A stretch of DNA of 64,000 nucleotides from Comamonadaceae bacterium PBBC1. Lineage in GTDB: Bacteria > Pseudomonadota > Gammaproteobacteria > Burkholderiales > Burkholderiaceae_C. Location of the stretch: contig NKIP01000002.1 in NCBI GenBank assembly GCA_002256145.1, forward strand, positions 186,001-250,000. Direction: 5' to 3'. Made by a program: the position numbers and the translations under genes. Below, in pieces: positions 1-8,796 of the stretch. The notes below the pieces were generated by a model that saw only the letters and a program-made list of their open reading frames with translations, did not search any database and was not told the origin of the DNA. Numbering within the stretch: the stretch's first letter is position 1; every line of letters starts with the position of its first letter.

Positions 1-563
1 TTGGTGCCCAATGTCTTGAAGGTGTCCAAAAAGATGTTGTTTTGCATGACGCGAACTTTCACACCATCAAAGTCTTCCAACTTGGCCACAGGACGCTTGC
101 TGTTGGTCAGGTTGCGAAAACCGTTTTCCCAGTAAGACAAGTTAACCAAGCCAGCGGCTTCAAGCTTGGCATTAAAGTATTTGCCAGCAGGTCCGTCGAG
201 CACCGCATCGGCTTCTTTTTCGTTGGCAAACAGAAAGGGCAAATCAAACACACCCAGTTCCTTGACGATGCCCACCAGTGGTGAGCTGGAGGTGCAGACC
301 ATCTCTTGTGTCCCCGCACGCAGGGCTTGGGTAGCTTGCAGGTCACCGCCTGCGGAGCCGCCCCAGAAAGATGTAATTTTCATCTTGCCACCCGATTTGG
401 CGGTGATGATTTCCTGCATTTTCTTGACCCCCACTGCCACCGGGTGGTCTTCGTTGATGCCGTTGGTGAATTTGATGTTGCGGTCAGCAAATTGCGCCAT
501 GGCACCCGTTGCGACCAAGAAAGTGCCTGCCAACAAGGTCACCAGATTTCTGCGTTTGAACAT
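1..563 (-). CDS. dctP: TRAP transporter substrate-binding protein, DctP family (partial)
   Basis: Periplasmic solute receptor of a tripartite (TRAP) transporter. The reading frame begins at the ATG at 563 and runs off the left window edge, so only about 187 N-terminal residues are present. Residues 1-23 look like a signal peptide (MFKRRNL, a hydrophobic core, then AMAQ). The next part has typical DctP features: an INEDHPVAVG stretch, a QALRAGTQEM segment and a core with FDLPFLFANEKEADAV. A ribosome binding site (GGAGAC) precedes the start. It lies downstream of dctQ and dctM on the same strand, so the transporter is complete apart from this cut. The substrate is not visible in the sequence; the catabolic neighbours suggest an aldonic or other sugar acid. 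Confidence 0.9.
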   Translation of the reverse strand, partial: MFKRRNLVTLLAGTFLVATGAMAQFADRNIKFTNGINEDHPVAVGVKKMQEIITAKSGGKMKITSFWGGSAGGDLQATQALRAGTQEMVCTSSSPLVGIVKELGVFDLPFLFANEKEADAVLDGPAGKYFNAKLEAAGLVNLSYWENGFRNLTNSKRPVAKLEDFDGVKVRVMQNNIFLDTFKTLGT

Positions 564-600
564 GCTTGTCTCCTCAAGATTGAACACAGGGTTTAAAAAA

Positions 601-1899
601 TCAACTCAACATCCACTTCATGGGCACGATCACCAACGAAGGGAACGCCACCAGCAAAAACAGCACGGCCAGTTGCGCGATCAGGAACGGCATCACCCCT
701 TTGAATGCCGTATCCATGTTGATTCGGGCCACACCACACACCACATTGAGCACAGTGCCCACAGGTGGCGTGATCAGGCCAATGGCGTTGTTCATGATGA
801 ACAGCACGCCGAAATACACGGGGTCGATGCCCGCTTGCTTGACCAGCGGCATCAGCACAGGGGTCAGGATCAAGACCGTGGGGGTGAAATCCAGTGCAGT
901 GCCCACCACCACCACCAGCAGCATCAAGACCACCATCAGCAACATCTTGTTGCCCATGAAGGGCTCCATCATTTTGGCTACTTCAGCCGGAATGTTGGCG
1001 ATGGTGATCAGCCAGGCACTGACCATGGCGGCAGCTACCAAGAACATGATGACCGCGGTGGTCTTGCCGGCAGTCAGAATCAGGCCATACAGCTTTGACC
1101 ACTGCAACTCACGGTAAACAAATGCGCCCACTACAAAACTGTAAACCGCAGCTACCACGGCTGCTTCCGTTGGCGTGAATACACCGAACTTCATGCCCCC
1201 GATGATGAACACCGGCAAACCGAAAGCCAGCAAGCCCTCGCGTGTGGCACGCAGTTTTTCACTGAACGCCATGCGGGGTGCGGGTTGCACATTGTCACGC
1301 TTGGCCACCCACCACCAAGCCAAGCCAATGGCCACACCCATCATGATGCCCGGAACAATCCCCGCAATGAACAACTTGGTGATGGAGACGTTGGCCGCCA
1401 CACCAAAAATGATGAATCCAATGGAGGGAGGAATCACAGGCGCGATGATGCCACCGGCAGCGATCAATCCTGCTGAGCGGCCGACGTCATAACCTGCTGC
1501 ACGCATCATGGGAATCAACAAAGCTGCCAAGGCGGCTGTGTCGGCCACAGCCGAACCTGACAGCGATGCCATGATGATCGCAGCCATCACCGCCACATAG
1601 CCTAAGCCCCCGCGAAAGTGCCCAACCCAGGCCATGGCCAAGTTAACAATGCGGCGACTCAAGCCACCGGCATTCATGAACTCCCCCGCCAACAGGAAAA
1701 ATGGCACTGCAAGCAAAGGGAAGTTATCAGCCCCATCCACAAAGCGTTGCGCCAGGATCTGGCTGTCAAACGATGGGATGACACCGGTGGCGGCCAAATA
1801 GGCCATGAGTGTGAGACCACAAACCAGCAAGGAATATGCAATTGGCATGCCAATGGCCATCGCCGCCAGCAGGCTCAAAACAAAAATACTGACGGTCAT
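601..1899 (-). CDS. dctM: TRAP transporter large permease, DctM family
   Basis: Large membrane subunit (432 aa, normal length) that carries the substrate across the inner membrane using an ion gradient. About a dozen hydrophobic segments alternate with short loops; the conserved parts include GSAVADTAALAALLIPMMRAAGYD near residues 115-140 and IIAPVIPPSIGFIIFG near 150-166, both typical of DctM. The start overlaps the end of dctQ by 4 nt (ATGA-type), which indicates translational coupling. It belongs to the gntR-dctQ-dctM-dctP minus-strand set. Confidence 0.95.
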   Translation of the reverse strand: MTVSIFVLSLLAAMAIGMPIAYSLLVCGLTLMAYLAATGVIPSFDSQILAQRFVDGADNFPLLAVPFFLLAGEFMNAGGLSRRIVNLAMAWVGHFRGGLGYVAVMAAIIMASLSGSAVADTAALAALLIPMMRAAGYDVGRSAGLIAAGGIIAPVIPPSIGFIIFGVAANVSITKLFIAGIVPGIMMGVAIGLAWWWVAKRDNVQPAPRMAFSEKLRATREGLLAFGLPVFIIGGMKFGVFTPTEAAVVAAVYSFVVGAFVYRELQWSKLYGLILTAGKTTAVIMFLVAAAMVSAWLITIANIPAEVAKMMEPFMGNKMLLMVVLMLLVVVVGTALDFTPTVLILTPVLMPLVKQAGIDPVYFGVLFIMNNAIGLITPPVGTVLNVVCGVARINMDTAFKGVMPFLIAQLAVLFLLVAFPSLVIVPMKWMLS

Positions 1900-2444
1900 G
1901 GTCGTTGTCCTTGGGGTGATTCGGTGCTCAGGTTGACGGTGTCTTCGGACTCAATCACAGCCACAAGGTCGTCTTCGGTCAATTGCCCATTCAACAATTT
2001 GTAAAGCATGGACACATTGATGATCGACATCACCACACTGACAACATAGCCAATGCCGTAAACCCAAATCATGGAAATGCCCACAACAGGTGACACGTTA
2101 CTGACCTGCAATTCATGCATTTTCCAAGTGCCCAAAAGAAACAACAAGTTGCAACCCAGCATCAAGAATTCACTGAGGAAAAAACACAGTTGTTTACCGC
2201 GCAGCGACAAATGACGCACCAGACTGTCCACCCCCAAGTGTCCTTTTTCGCGCATGGCGACCATGGCACCGATGTAAGTCAGCCAAATGAAGCAATACCG
2301 CGACATTTCGTCTGAAATATCAATGCCCGAATTGAACCCATAGCGCAGCACAACGTTGCCAAACACCATGACGACCATGGCCACCAAGCAAACCACCACC
2401 AGAAACTCCAGCAGTTTGAAAAAAAGGTCAATGATTTTGTGCAA
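1896..2444 (-). CDS. dctQ: TRAP transporter small permease, DctQ family
   Basis: Small membrane subunit of the TRAP transporter, 182 aa with four predicted transmembrane helices. The central RYCFIWLTYIGAMVAMREKGHL segment (about residues 49-70) is the DctQ signature. The C-terminal 30 residues are acidic and cytoplasmic. The start lies within the last codons of the upstream FadR-type regulator (17 nt overlap) and the end overlaps dctM, so the regulator and transporter are probably co-transcribed. Confidence 0.92.
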   Translation of the reverse strand: MHKIIDLFFKLLEFLVVVCLVAMVVMVFGNVVLRYGFNSGIDISDEMSRYCFIWLTYIGAMVAMREKGHLGVDSLVRHLSLRGKQLCFFLSEFLMLGCNLLFLLGTWKMHELQVSNVSPVVGISMIWVYGIGYVVSVVMSIINVSMLYKLLNGQLTEDDLVAVIESEDTVNLSTESPQGQRP

Positions 2445-3237
2445 GTGCAGCCCCTGATTTTGGTGTGTTCATTTTGGAAATGGTTTTAGGTTTGGATTGA
2501 GTCTTGATCGGTGTGGCCATGCCCGACACCAGGGGCAGTTTTTTGCGAGATGACAGGACGTGATCGATATCGTCTTTGGCCCCTTGGATCAAAACCATGA
2601 TGGCGCGTTCAGCTTTGGCCGGTTCACGGGCAATCACGGCATTGAGCACGGCTCGGTGCAGGGGCAGTGAGTTTTTGGGGCCATCCTTGATGCGGGTGGA
2701 AATTTCAAAACTGGTGCGCAGCAAAGCGTTGAGGGCCTTGCTCATTTGCACCAACATGCGGTTATGCGAGGCTTGTAACAGCCCTTGGTGAAAACGCATG
2801 TCGTGCGTGACGTAATCGCCGCCCTCTTCCACCGCTTTTTTCATGCCTGCGTAAGCGGCTTCGATCTGAGCAATGTCTTGTGCTGTGGCCCGTTCGGCCG
2901 CCAAACGCACGGCGGCAGGCTCAACCACTCGGCGCAACTCTTGCAAGTCTTTTAAAAATTCGGGCGTCAGGCCACACTGGGCTTGCCAAGCGACCACATC
3001 GGGGTCAAACCAGTTCCAGTCGGCATCGGGCAGCACTCGCGTGCCCACCTTAGGGCCCGTGAACAGCAAACCTTTGGCCACCAAGGACTTGATGACCTCG
3101 CGGATCACGGTTCGGCTCACGCCAAATTGCTCGCACAGCAGCGGCTCGGGCGGCAAACTGGCACCCACCGCATAACGCCCCGACAAGATGGCATGACCCA
3201 ACAAGTCAAGGGTGTGTCTGTGAAAATTTTTACTCAT
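2428..3237 (-). CDS. FadR/GntR-family transcriptional regulator
   Basis: DNA-binding regulator of 269 aa. An N-terminal winged helix (about residues 5-70, with LPPEPLLCEQFGVSRTVIRE and GTRVLP) is followed by an all-helical FCD ligand domain (about 95-230; RRVVEPAAVRLAAERA, HDMRFHQGLL and LHRAVLNAVI are typical metal/ligand-binding FCD positions). It is the first gene of the TRAP operon and diverges from the IlvD/Edd dehydratase gene. The 194-bp divergent promoter has two palindromes of the FadR-family type, so it probably controls both directions in response to the imported sugar acid or its keto-deoxy product. The last about 35 residues are a lysine-rich tail outside the FCD domain. Confidence 0.93.
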   Translation of the reverse strand: MSKNFHRHTLDLLGHAILSGRYAVGASLPPEPLLCEQFGVSRTVIREVIKSLVAKGLLFTGPKVGTRVLPDADWNWFDPDVVAWQAQCGLTPEFLKDLQELRRVVEPAAVRLAAERATAQDIAQIEAAYAGMKKAVEEGGDYVTHDMRFHQGLLQASHNRMLVQMSKALNALLRTSFEISTRIKDGPKNSLPLHRAVLNAVIAREPAKAERAIMVLIQGAKDDIDHVLSSRKKLPLVSGMATPIKTQSKPKTISKMNTPKSGAALAQNH

Positions 3238-3259
3238 GATCGTGTCGTTGTTTCTCTTA

Positions 3260-3270
3260 TCATATGATGA
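3260..3270. promoter_or_regulatory. Candidate FadR-type operator, site 1
   Basis: TCATATGATGA, a dyad of the form TNATNNNATNA, lies 22 bp upstream of the regulator's start codon. It resembles the second site at 3372-3382 and the TNGTNNNACNA consensus known for FadR-subfamily GntR proteins with G-to-A changes at the inner positions. Assignment to the adjacent regulator is inference. Confidence 0.45.
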
Positions 3271-3371
3271 TTGACCAGGGACTTGAGACTCTGGAAAACC
3301 CTAGGTCAGTCATGTTGGCGTCAGGAGTTTCCTGAATGTCGCTGGCTTTACAAGCGGCGCTTGTTTTTTAA

Positions 3372-3382
3372 TCGTCATACGA
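3372..3382. promoter_or_regulatory. Candidate FadR-type operator, site 2
   Basis: TCGTCATACGA matches the FadR-subfamily consensus TNGTNNNACNA exactly and is embedded in the longer inverted repeat ATCGT-CAT-ACGAT. It lies about 50 bp upstream of the dehydratase start and downstream of site 1 in the same divergent region, a good position for repression of the catabolic genes. Confidence 0.55.
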
Positions 3383-3431
3383 TAGTATTTTGAAATATTT
3401 GGCTATTTGACCTTTCACTGGAAGTACACCC

Positions 3432-5180
3432 ATGAGCGACAACAACGGCAGCCCTCCCCGCAAAAAACCCGAAGACCTGCGCAGCCAGCAATGGTTTGGC
3501 CGCCAAGACCGCGATGGCTTTGCCTACCGCAGCTGGGTTAAAGGCAAGGGCGTGCCGCATGACCAGTTTGATGGCCGCCCGGTCATTGGCATTTGCAACA
3601 CCTTCAGCGAACTCACGCCCTGCAACTCGCACTTTCGCACCCTGGCTGAGCAGGTCAAGATCGGTGTGTACGAGGCGGGCGGCTTCCCGCTCGAATTCCC
3701 CGTCATGTCGCTGGGCGAAACCCTGCTGCGCCCCACCGCCATGCTGTACCGCAACCTGGCCAGCATGGACGTCGAAGAATCCATTCGTGGCAACCCGATC
3801 GACGGCGTGGTGCTGCTCATGGGCTGCGACAAAACCACGCCATCCTTGCTGATGGGTGCGTCCAGCGTGGGCCTTCCCACCATTGGCGTGTCAGGTGGCC
3901 CCATGCTGAACGGCAAATGGCGCGGCCAAGAGCTGGGTTCGGGCACCGGCGTGTGGAGCATGAGCGAACAAGTGCGTGCGGGCACGCTCAAACTGACCGA
4001 CTTTTTTGAAGCGGAGAGCTGCATGCACCGCAGCCACGGCCATTGCATGACCATGGGCACCGCCAGCACCATGGCCAGCATGGTCGAGGCCTTGGGCATC
4101 GGCTTGCCCGGCAACGCCGCCTACCCCGCCGTGGACGGCCGCCGCAATGTGCTGGCGCGCGACGCCGGACGCCGCATCGTCGAGATGGTGCACACCGACC
4201 AAACCATCAGCAAAGTGCTGACCCGCGAAGCCTTTGAAAACGCCATCCGCACGCTGGCCGCCATTGGCGGATCGACCAACGCGGTGATCCACCTGATTGC
4301 AATAGCTGGGCGTTTGGGTTTGAAGCTCACGGTGGACGATTTCGAGCGCCTGGGCAGCGAACTGCCTTGCCTTTTGAATCTTCAACCGTCTGGTGAGCAC
4401 CTGATGGAAGACTTCTGCTACGCCGGTGGCTTGCCAGTGGTGATGAAAGAAATCGAGCACCTGCTGCACAAAGACATCGTCACAGTGAGCGGCAAGACGG
4501 TGAGCGAGAACATCGCCAGCGCCGTGAACTACGACCCACGTGTCATCAAGACCTTCGAGGCCCCATTCAAAGAGAAAGCCGGCATCGCCATCTTGCGCGG
4601 CAACCTGGCCCCGCGTGGCGCGGTCATCAAGCCCAGCGCTGCCACACCTGCACTGATGGTGCACACCGGCCGCGCCGTGGTGTTTGAGGACAGCCACGAT
4701 TTCCACAAACGCATCGACGACGAGAGCTTGGATGTGGACGAGAACTGCATCTTGGTGCTCAAGAACTGCGGCCCCAAGGGCTACCCCGGCATGGCCGAAG
4801 TGGGCAATATGCCGCTGCCGCCCAAGGTGCTGCGCAAAGGCATCACCGACATGGTGCGCATCTCGGACGCCCGCATGAGCGGCACGGCCTACGGCACGGT
4901 GGTGCTGCACACCACGCCTGAAGCGGCCGCCGGTGGCCCGCTGGCCGTGGTGCAAAACGGCGACATGATCGAACTGAACGTGCCCGAGCGCAAACTGCAA
5001 CTGCTCATCAGCGACGAAGAACTGGCTCGCCGTTTGGCCCTGTGGGAAAAGCCCGCGCCCGCCATGAACTCGGGTTACTGGAAGCTTTACATCGACCATG
5101 TTCTGCAAGCCGACGAAGGCGCGGACATGGACTTTTTGGTCGGCCAGCGTGGCTCGGCTGTGCCCAAAGACAACCATTGA
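3432..5180 (+). CDS. IlvD/Edd-family sugar-acid (aldonate) dehydratase, L-arabonate dehydratase-like
   Basis: Iron-sulfur dehydratase of 582 aa, removing water from an aldonic acid to give a 2-keto-3-deoxy acid. Cys64, Cys132 (GCDKTTP) and Cys205 (SHGHCMTMG) have the same spacing (68 and 73 residues) as the three 2Fe-2S ligands I recall for Rhizobium L-arabinonate dehydratase (Cys59, 127, 200), and the length is nearly the same (579 aa). The N-terminal ICNTFSELTPCNSH and C-terminal RISDARMSGTAYGT motifs are family hallmarks. The context (FadR regulator, TRAP transporter, KDG and KDGal kinases, KDPGal aldolase) argues for a sugar-acid substrate and against dihydroxy-isovalerate of branched-chain synthesis. 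The exact sugar acid (arabonate, fuconate, galactonate or xylonate type) cannot be told. The start ATG has the weak upstream sequence GGAAG. Confidence 0.85.
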   Translation: MSDNNGSPPRKKPEDLRSQQWFGRQDRDGFAYRSWVKGKGVPHDQFDGRPVIGICNTFSELTPCNSHFRTLAEQVKIGVYEAGGFPLEFPVMSLGETLLRPTAMLYRNLASMDVEESIRGNPIDGVVLLMGCDKTTPSLLMGASSVGLPTIGVSGGPMLNGKWRGQELGSGTGVWSMSEQVRAGTLKLTDFFEAESCMHRSHGHCMTMGTASTMASMVEALGIGLPGNAAYPAVDGRRNVLARDAGRRIVEMVHTDQTISKVLTREAFENAIRTLAAIGGSTNAVIHLIAIAGRLGLKLTVDDFERLGSELPCLLNLQPSGEHLMEDFCYAGGLPVVMKEIEHLLHKDIVTVSGKTVSENIASAVNYDPRVIKTFEAPFKEKAGIAILRGNLAPRGAVIKPSAATPALMVHTGRAVVFEDSHDFHKRIDDESLDVDENCILVLKNCGPKGYPGMAEVGNMPLPPKVLRKGITDMVRISDARMSGTAYGTVVLHTTPEAAAGGPLAVVQNGDMIELNVPERKLQLLISDEELARRLALWEKPAPAMNSGYWKLYIDHVLQADEGADMDFLVGQRGSAVPKDNH

Positions 5181-5197
5181 TAGACCGCATTTCTTTC

Positions 5198-5303
5198 GTA
5201 GGAGCCCACCCTGTGGGCGATACGGGCCTTTGTGGTCCACGCACAATCGCCCACGGGGTAGGCTCCTACAAAAATCCAGATCGCCCACTCGGTGGGCTTC
5301 TGC
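5198..5303. repeat. REP/BIME-like palindromic repeat cluster (three units)
   Basis: Unit one (5198-5221) begins GTAGGAGCCCACCC and ends GTGGGCGAT. Unit two (5246-5269) is its inverse, starting ATCGCCCACGGGGT and ending GGCTCCTAC. A shorter third unit (5279-5303) has the hairpin CGCCCAC-TCG-GTGGGC. Units are in inverted orientation, as in bacterial interspersed mosaic elements. They fill the gap between the dehydratase and the dehydrogenase gene, where they could damp readthrough or stabilise the upstream mRNA. No associated REP transposase is present in the window. Confidence 0.75.
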
Positions 5304-5342
5304 AAAAAAACACTTTGCTCTGAATCAACCAAGGAACTCAGC

Positions 5343-6359
5343 ATGCGTATTTTGATCACCGGCGGTGCCGGATTTTTGGGTGCACGACTGGCCCGCGAGA
5401 TTTTGAAACGCGGCCAATTGAACGGCCAAAACGTGAACGAATTGGTCATTGCCGACCTGTTCCCCGCCCCCGCCGACCTGCTGGCCGACCCACGGGTCAA
5501 GGGCCATGCAGGCCCCATGCTGGAACAAGGCGACTTGTTCAAAAGCGGTTTTGATGGGGTGTTCCATTTGGCTTCGGCCGTGTCGGGCGAATGCGAGTTG
5601 GACTTTGATTTGGGCCTGCGCTCCAACGTGGACAGCAGCCGCTTGTTGCTCGACAGCATCCGCGTGTCCACCGAGCGATTAGGCAAAGCCCCACGCCTGG
5701 TGTTTGCCAGCTCGGTCGCGGTGTTCGGCCCAGACGCCGCCAACCCCATGCCTGCGCTGGTGGCCGACACCACCTTGCCCACGCCACAAACGTCGTATGG
5801 CACGCACAAGCTGATGATCGAGTACATGGTGGCAGACTACACCCGCAAAGGCTACATCGATGGCCGCGCCGCCCGCCTGATGACGGTGGCCGTACGCCCC
5901 GGCAAGCCCAATGGCGCGGCGTCCTCCTTCTTCAGCGGCATCATCCGCGAGCCTTTGGCGGGCACCGCCACCACTTGCCCAGTGGACGCCACCGTGTCGC
6001 ACCCCATCTCTTCCCCCGGCAACACCGTGTATGGTTTGATCACCGTGTTCGAGGCCAGCCGCGAAGCCTTTGGTGGCCGCATGGCGCTGAACCTGCCGGG
6101 CTTGAATGTGAAAGTCAGCGACATGCTGGCCGCATTGGAGAAAGTCGCTGGCCCCGCTGTGCGTGCCCGCGTGACTTTTGAAAAAGACGAGCGCATCGCG
6201 GGCATTGTGGACAACTGGGCCAAAGGTTGCACCTTCGAGCGTGCGCATGCCTTGGGTTTGCGGGCCGATGCCAGCTACGAAGCCATCATTGAGCAGTACA
6301 TCGAAGACTGCAAAACACGGCCGGGCTACCCGGCCGAGGCTTTGAACGGCTTGAAGTGA
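5343..6359 (+). CDS. denD: NAD-dependent epimerase/dehydratase family protein, D-erythronate dehydrogenase (DenD)-like
   Basis: Extended short-chain dehydrogenase fold of 338 aa. Residues 1-15 hold the Rossmann motif GGAGFLGARL (TGxxGxxG class), and the catalytic YGTHK (YxxxK) follows the Ser of VFASSVAVFG near residues 120-155. The ASAVSGECELDFDLGLRSN region is characteristic of the DenD-type subgroup, whose characterised members oxidise D-erythronate to 2-oxo-D-tetronate. The ATG at 5343 was chosen over an upstream in-frame start at 5292 because GGAAC lies just before it and the protein then begins directly with the Rossmann strand. It may instead act on another sugar acid in this catabolic cluster. 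Confidence 0.7.
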   Translation: MRILITGGAGFLGARLAREILKRGQLNGQNVNELVIADLFPAPADLLADPRVKGHAGPMLEQGDLFKSGFDGVFHLASAVSGECELDFDLGLRSNVDSSRLLLDSIRVSTERLGKAPRLVFASSVAVFGPDAANPMPALVADTTLPTPQTSYGTHKLMIEYMVADYTRKGYIDGRAARLMTVAVRPGKPNGAASSFFSGIIREPLAGTATTCPVDATVSHPISSPGNTVYGLITVFEASREAFGGRMALNLPGLNVKVSDMLAALEKVAGPAVRARVTFEKDERIAGIVDNWAKGCTFERAHALGLRADASYEAIIEQYIEDCKTRPGYPAEALNGLK

Positions 6360-6364
6360 TCCAC

Positions 6365-6406
6365 AAAAAAGGCCGCCACGCGAATGCTGCGTGGCGGCCT
6401 TTTTTC
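6365..6406 (+). terminator. Rho-independent terminator after the denD-like gene
   Basis: Perfect 11-bp stem GGCCGCCACGC / GCGTGGCGGCC with a short loop, flanked by A-runs on the left and T-runs on the right. It can therefore stop transcription from the plus-strand gene and also from the convergent deaminase gene on the minus strand. Confidence 0.93.
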
Positions 6407-6427
6407 GTTGGATCCAGGGTTGAAGGT

Positions 6428-7723
6428 TTAAAAATGCGTGCTGATCGCCCCGCTGATGCGCCCATCGTCTTCGATGACCGCCATCCAGCGCCATTTGTCG
6501 AAAGTGGTGCAGGGGTGAGAAATGCCCAAGGCCACGCGGTCGCCCACCTGCGGCCAGACGCCATCCGCGTCAAACACCATGTGCGCATGCTGGTCACTCA
6601 GCGCTTTGACTTTCCAGGACTCGGGCGTGACCTGCATCGCCCCTTCATCGCTTTGCCCACGCGCTGCCCAGCGCACCGGCATGGGCATGCACTGGTCAAA
6701 CGACAGGTCGCGCCGGCCTGCACTCAAAATCGCCAGCCCCGGCTCGGGCACCGACTGCACCTTGGCCCACACCTCCAGCGCAGGCTGCAGCGAAGCACTC
6801 AAGCCTTCACGCGCCTCCACCAGCTTGAGGTATCGGGCGTAGTTCCAGTGGTCGTGCGTCACGTAGCAGCCCGATCGCAACACGCCTTGCACAGGACGGC
6901 TCTTGACCTGAGTTTTGAGCATGGGGATCACCAAATCGAACACCGCCGAGCCGCCTGCCGACAACAAGACCTCCTCACCGCCCCACAGGTGCTGCTCATC
7001 GATTTGTTGCACCAGGGCCTGCACGCTGCGCACCAAGGCGCTCACGGCCTCCATGTCATGGGCACTGTCGCATTGGCCCAGTCCCCCCTCGTAGCACTCC
7101 ACCCCGCCCAGATTCACCACAGGCGATGCAGCCATGGCCTGCGCCAAAGCCAAGGCTTGTTCATGCGTGCGGCAGCCGGTGCGGTAACCGGCAATGCCCA
7201 GCTCCAGCAGCACATCCCAGCAACGGGCATTGCCACGCCGTGCGCCCCAGTCAGCCAGGGCATCCAGCTGCGCCAGCGAATCGACCAAAAACCAAACACG
7301 CGCTTGCGGGTACTGGTTGAGCAAGAAGTCCAAGCCGTCCAGGTCCGCATCCGACACCAACTGGTTGGCGATGATGGCGCGTTGTGCGCCTGCGGCCAGG
7401 CCCACACGCAGCTGGTGCACATTGGCAAAAGTCAGGCCCCATGCCCCGGATTGCAGCTGCATGCGAAACAGCTCGGGCGACATGGTGGTCTTGCCGTGCG
7501 GGGCCAGGGCCACGCCTTTGCGCTGCACAAAGGCCTGCATCCAGGCCAGGTTGTGCGTGAGCGCTGGGCGGCACAGCACGGCCACCGGGTAAGCCAGCGC
7601 GTCATCGAGCAGGTGCCAGCCGCGCTGCCCCAGCGCCGAAACACGGCAAGGCTCGGCCGCCAAGGGGTAGCCCTTGCAGCTCGCATTCAGTACAAAATCG
7701 CTTTCAGTGCCTGCTGTCCACAT
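6428..7723 (-). CDS. PLP-dependent amino acid deaminase / D-serine deaminase-like protein
   Basis: Member of the alanine-racemase-fold family that includes D-threonine aldolase and eukaryotic-type D-serine dehydratase, about 431 aa. The PLP lysine is visible in LAPHGKTTM near residue 85, a GG-type phosphate-binding segment in LLSAGGSAVFD near 260, and the C-terminal metal-binding pair in GISHPCTTFDKW near 405-416. It probably releases ammonia and a keto acid from a hydroxy amino acid. The start MWTAGTES at 7723 is preferred; an ATG at 7750 would add nine residues. It is convergent with the denD-like gene and divergent from the kinase, and may feed hydroxy-amino-acid carbon into the same pathway, but the link is only by proximity. 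Confidence 0.8.
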   Translation of the reverse strand: MWTAGTESDFVLNASCKGYPLAAEPCRVSALGQRGWHLLDDALAYPVAVLCRPALTHNLAWMQAFVQRKGVALAPHGKTTMSPELFRMQLQSGAWGLTFANVHQLRVGLAAGAQRAIIANQLVSDADLDGLDFLLNQYPQARVWFLVDSLAQLDALADWGARRGNARCWDVLLELGIAGYRTGCRTHEQALALAQAMAASPVVNLGGVECYEGGLGQCDSAHDMEAVSALVRSVQALVQQIDEQHLWGGEEVLLSAGGSAVFDLVIPMLKTQVKSRPVQGVLRSGCYVTHDHWNYARYLKLVEAREGLSASLQPALEVWAKVQSVPEPGLAILSAGRRDLSFDQCMPMPVRWAARGQSDEGAMQVTPESWKVKALSDQHAHMVFDADGVWPQVGDRVALGISHPCTTFDKWRWMAVIEDDGRISGAISTHF

Positions 7724-7824
7724 GTTGTTTGTCTCCAATCTTTCGCCCATCGCGGTTCGCGTTGGACGATGATTCTCCCACCTTCACCGCTGAATTCACT
7801 TCAGCCCCGTCGCCCTTTTTTGAC

Positions 7825-8796
7825 ATGACCCACCCCAACAAAACCCTGGACATCGTGGCGCTTGGCGAAGCCATGGTCGAGTTCAACCAGCGGCCCCATG
7901 AACAGGCCGACGACGCGCCGCTCTACCAACAAGGCTTTGGCGGCGACACCAGCAACGCCGCCATTGCCGCAGCCCGCGCCGGAGCGCGAGTGGCCTACCT
8001 GACGCGTCTGGGCACCGACCGCTGGGGTGATCGCCTGATGGACCTGTGGCAGCGCGAAAACGTGGACACCACCAGCGTGCTGCGCGACACCCAAGCGCCC
8101 ACCGGCATGTACTTTGTGAGCCACGACGCACAAGGCCACCACTTCAGCTATGCGCGTGCAGGCTCGGCCGCCAGCCGCATGCAGCCGCAAGACCTGACGC
8201 ATTGGTCTGATTCAATCGCCTGCAGCCAGTGGCTGCACCTGTCGGGCATCTCGTTGGCCATTTCCGCCACGGCCTGCGACACGGCTTTTGCAGCCATGGC
8301 GCATGCCCGCAGCAGCGGCACACGGGTGGCGCTGGACTCCAACCTGCGTTTGTCGCTGTGGCCCCTGGCCAGGGCGCAGGCCTGCATCCGCCATGCGGTG
8401 AGGCTGTGCGATTTGTTTTTGCCCAGCCTGGAAGACATGACCGCGCTCACCGGCCTCACGCAGGCGGCCGACATCATCGCTTGGAGCCATGCCCAGGGTG
8501 CGGCGCAGGTGGTGCTCAAACTGGGGGCCGACGGGGCGCTGGCCAGTGACAGCAAAAACCAGCAACGCCTGCCAGGCCATGCGGTCACGGCCATTGACGC
8601 CACAGGCGCGGGCGACTGTTTTGCAGGCAACCTGTTGGCGCGTTTGTCAGCGGGAGACGACCTCTGGGCCGCCACCACTTACGCCAATGCAGCCGCCTCG
8701 CTGTCGGTGCAGGGCTTCGGCGCGGTCGGCCCCCTGCCCACACGCGAGGCCGTGCTGAAGGTGTTGAACACTTCATCGAAAGGCGCAACAGCATGA
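7825..8796 (+). CDS. kdgK: PfkB-family sugar kinase, 2-keto-3-deoxygluconate kinase-like
   Basis: Ribokinase/PfkB fold of 323 aa. The N-terminal substrate region has ALGEAMVEFN and GFGGDTSNAAIAAARAG (residues about 11-50), and the C-terminal signature DATGAGDCFAGN carries the catalytic Asp and anion hole. These features fit KdgK, which makes 2-keto-3-deoxy-6-phosphogluconate. An upstream in-frame start (7729) would add 32 residues with no family counterpart, so ATG 7825 is used. It overlaps dgoK by ATGA at 8793-8796, indicating coupling. Confidence 0.85.
   Translation: MTHPNKTLDIVALGEAMVEFNQRPHEQADDAPLYQQGFGGDTSNAAIAAARAGARVAYLTRLGTDRWGDRLMDLWQRENVDTTSVLRDTQAPTGMYFVSHDAQGHHFSYARAGSAASRMQPQDLTHWSDSIACSQWLHLSGISLAISATACDTAFAAMAHARSSGTRVALDSNLRLSLWPLARAQACIRHAVRLCDLFLPSLEDMTALTGLTQAADIIAWSHAQGAAQVVLKLGADGALASDSKNQQRLPGHAVTAIDATGAGDCFAGNLLARLSAGDDLWAATTYANAAASLSVQGFGAVGPLPTREAVLKVLNTSSKGATA

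Noticed and set aside
166-1098. 310-codon plus-strand frame across dctP and dctM
   Set aside because: It lies opposite two clear TRAP genes and has low-complexity His/Gln runs, a shadow of GC-rich coding DNA.
6356-7828. 490-codon plus-strand frame opposite the deaminase
   Set aside because: It reads through the terminator at 6365 and is antisense to a well-defined PLP enzyme.
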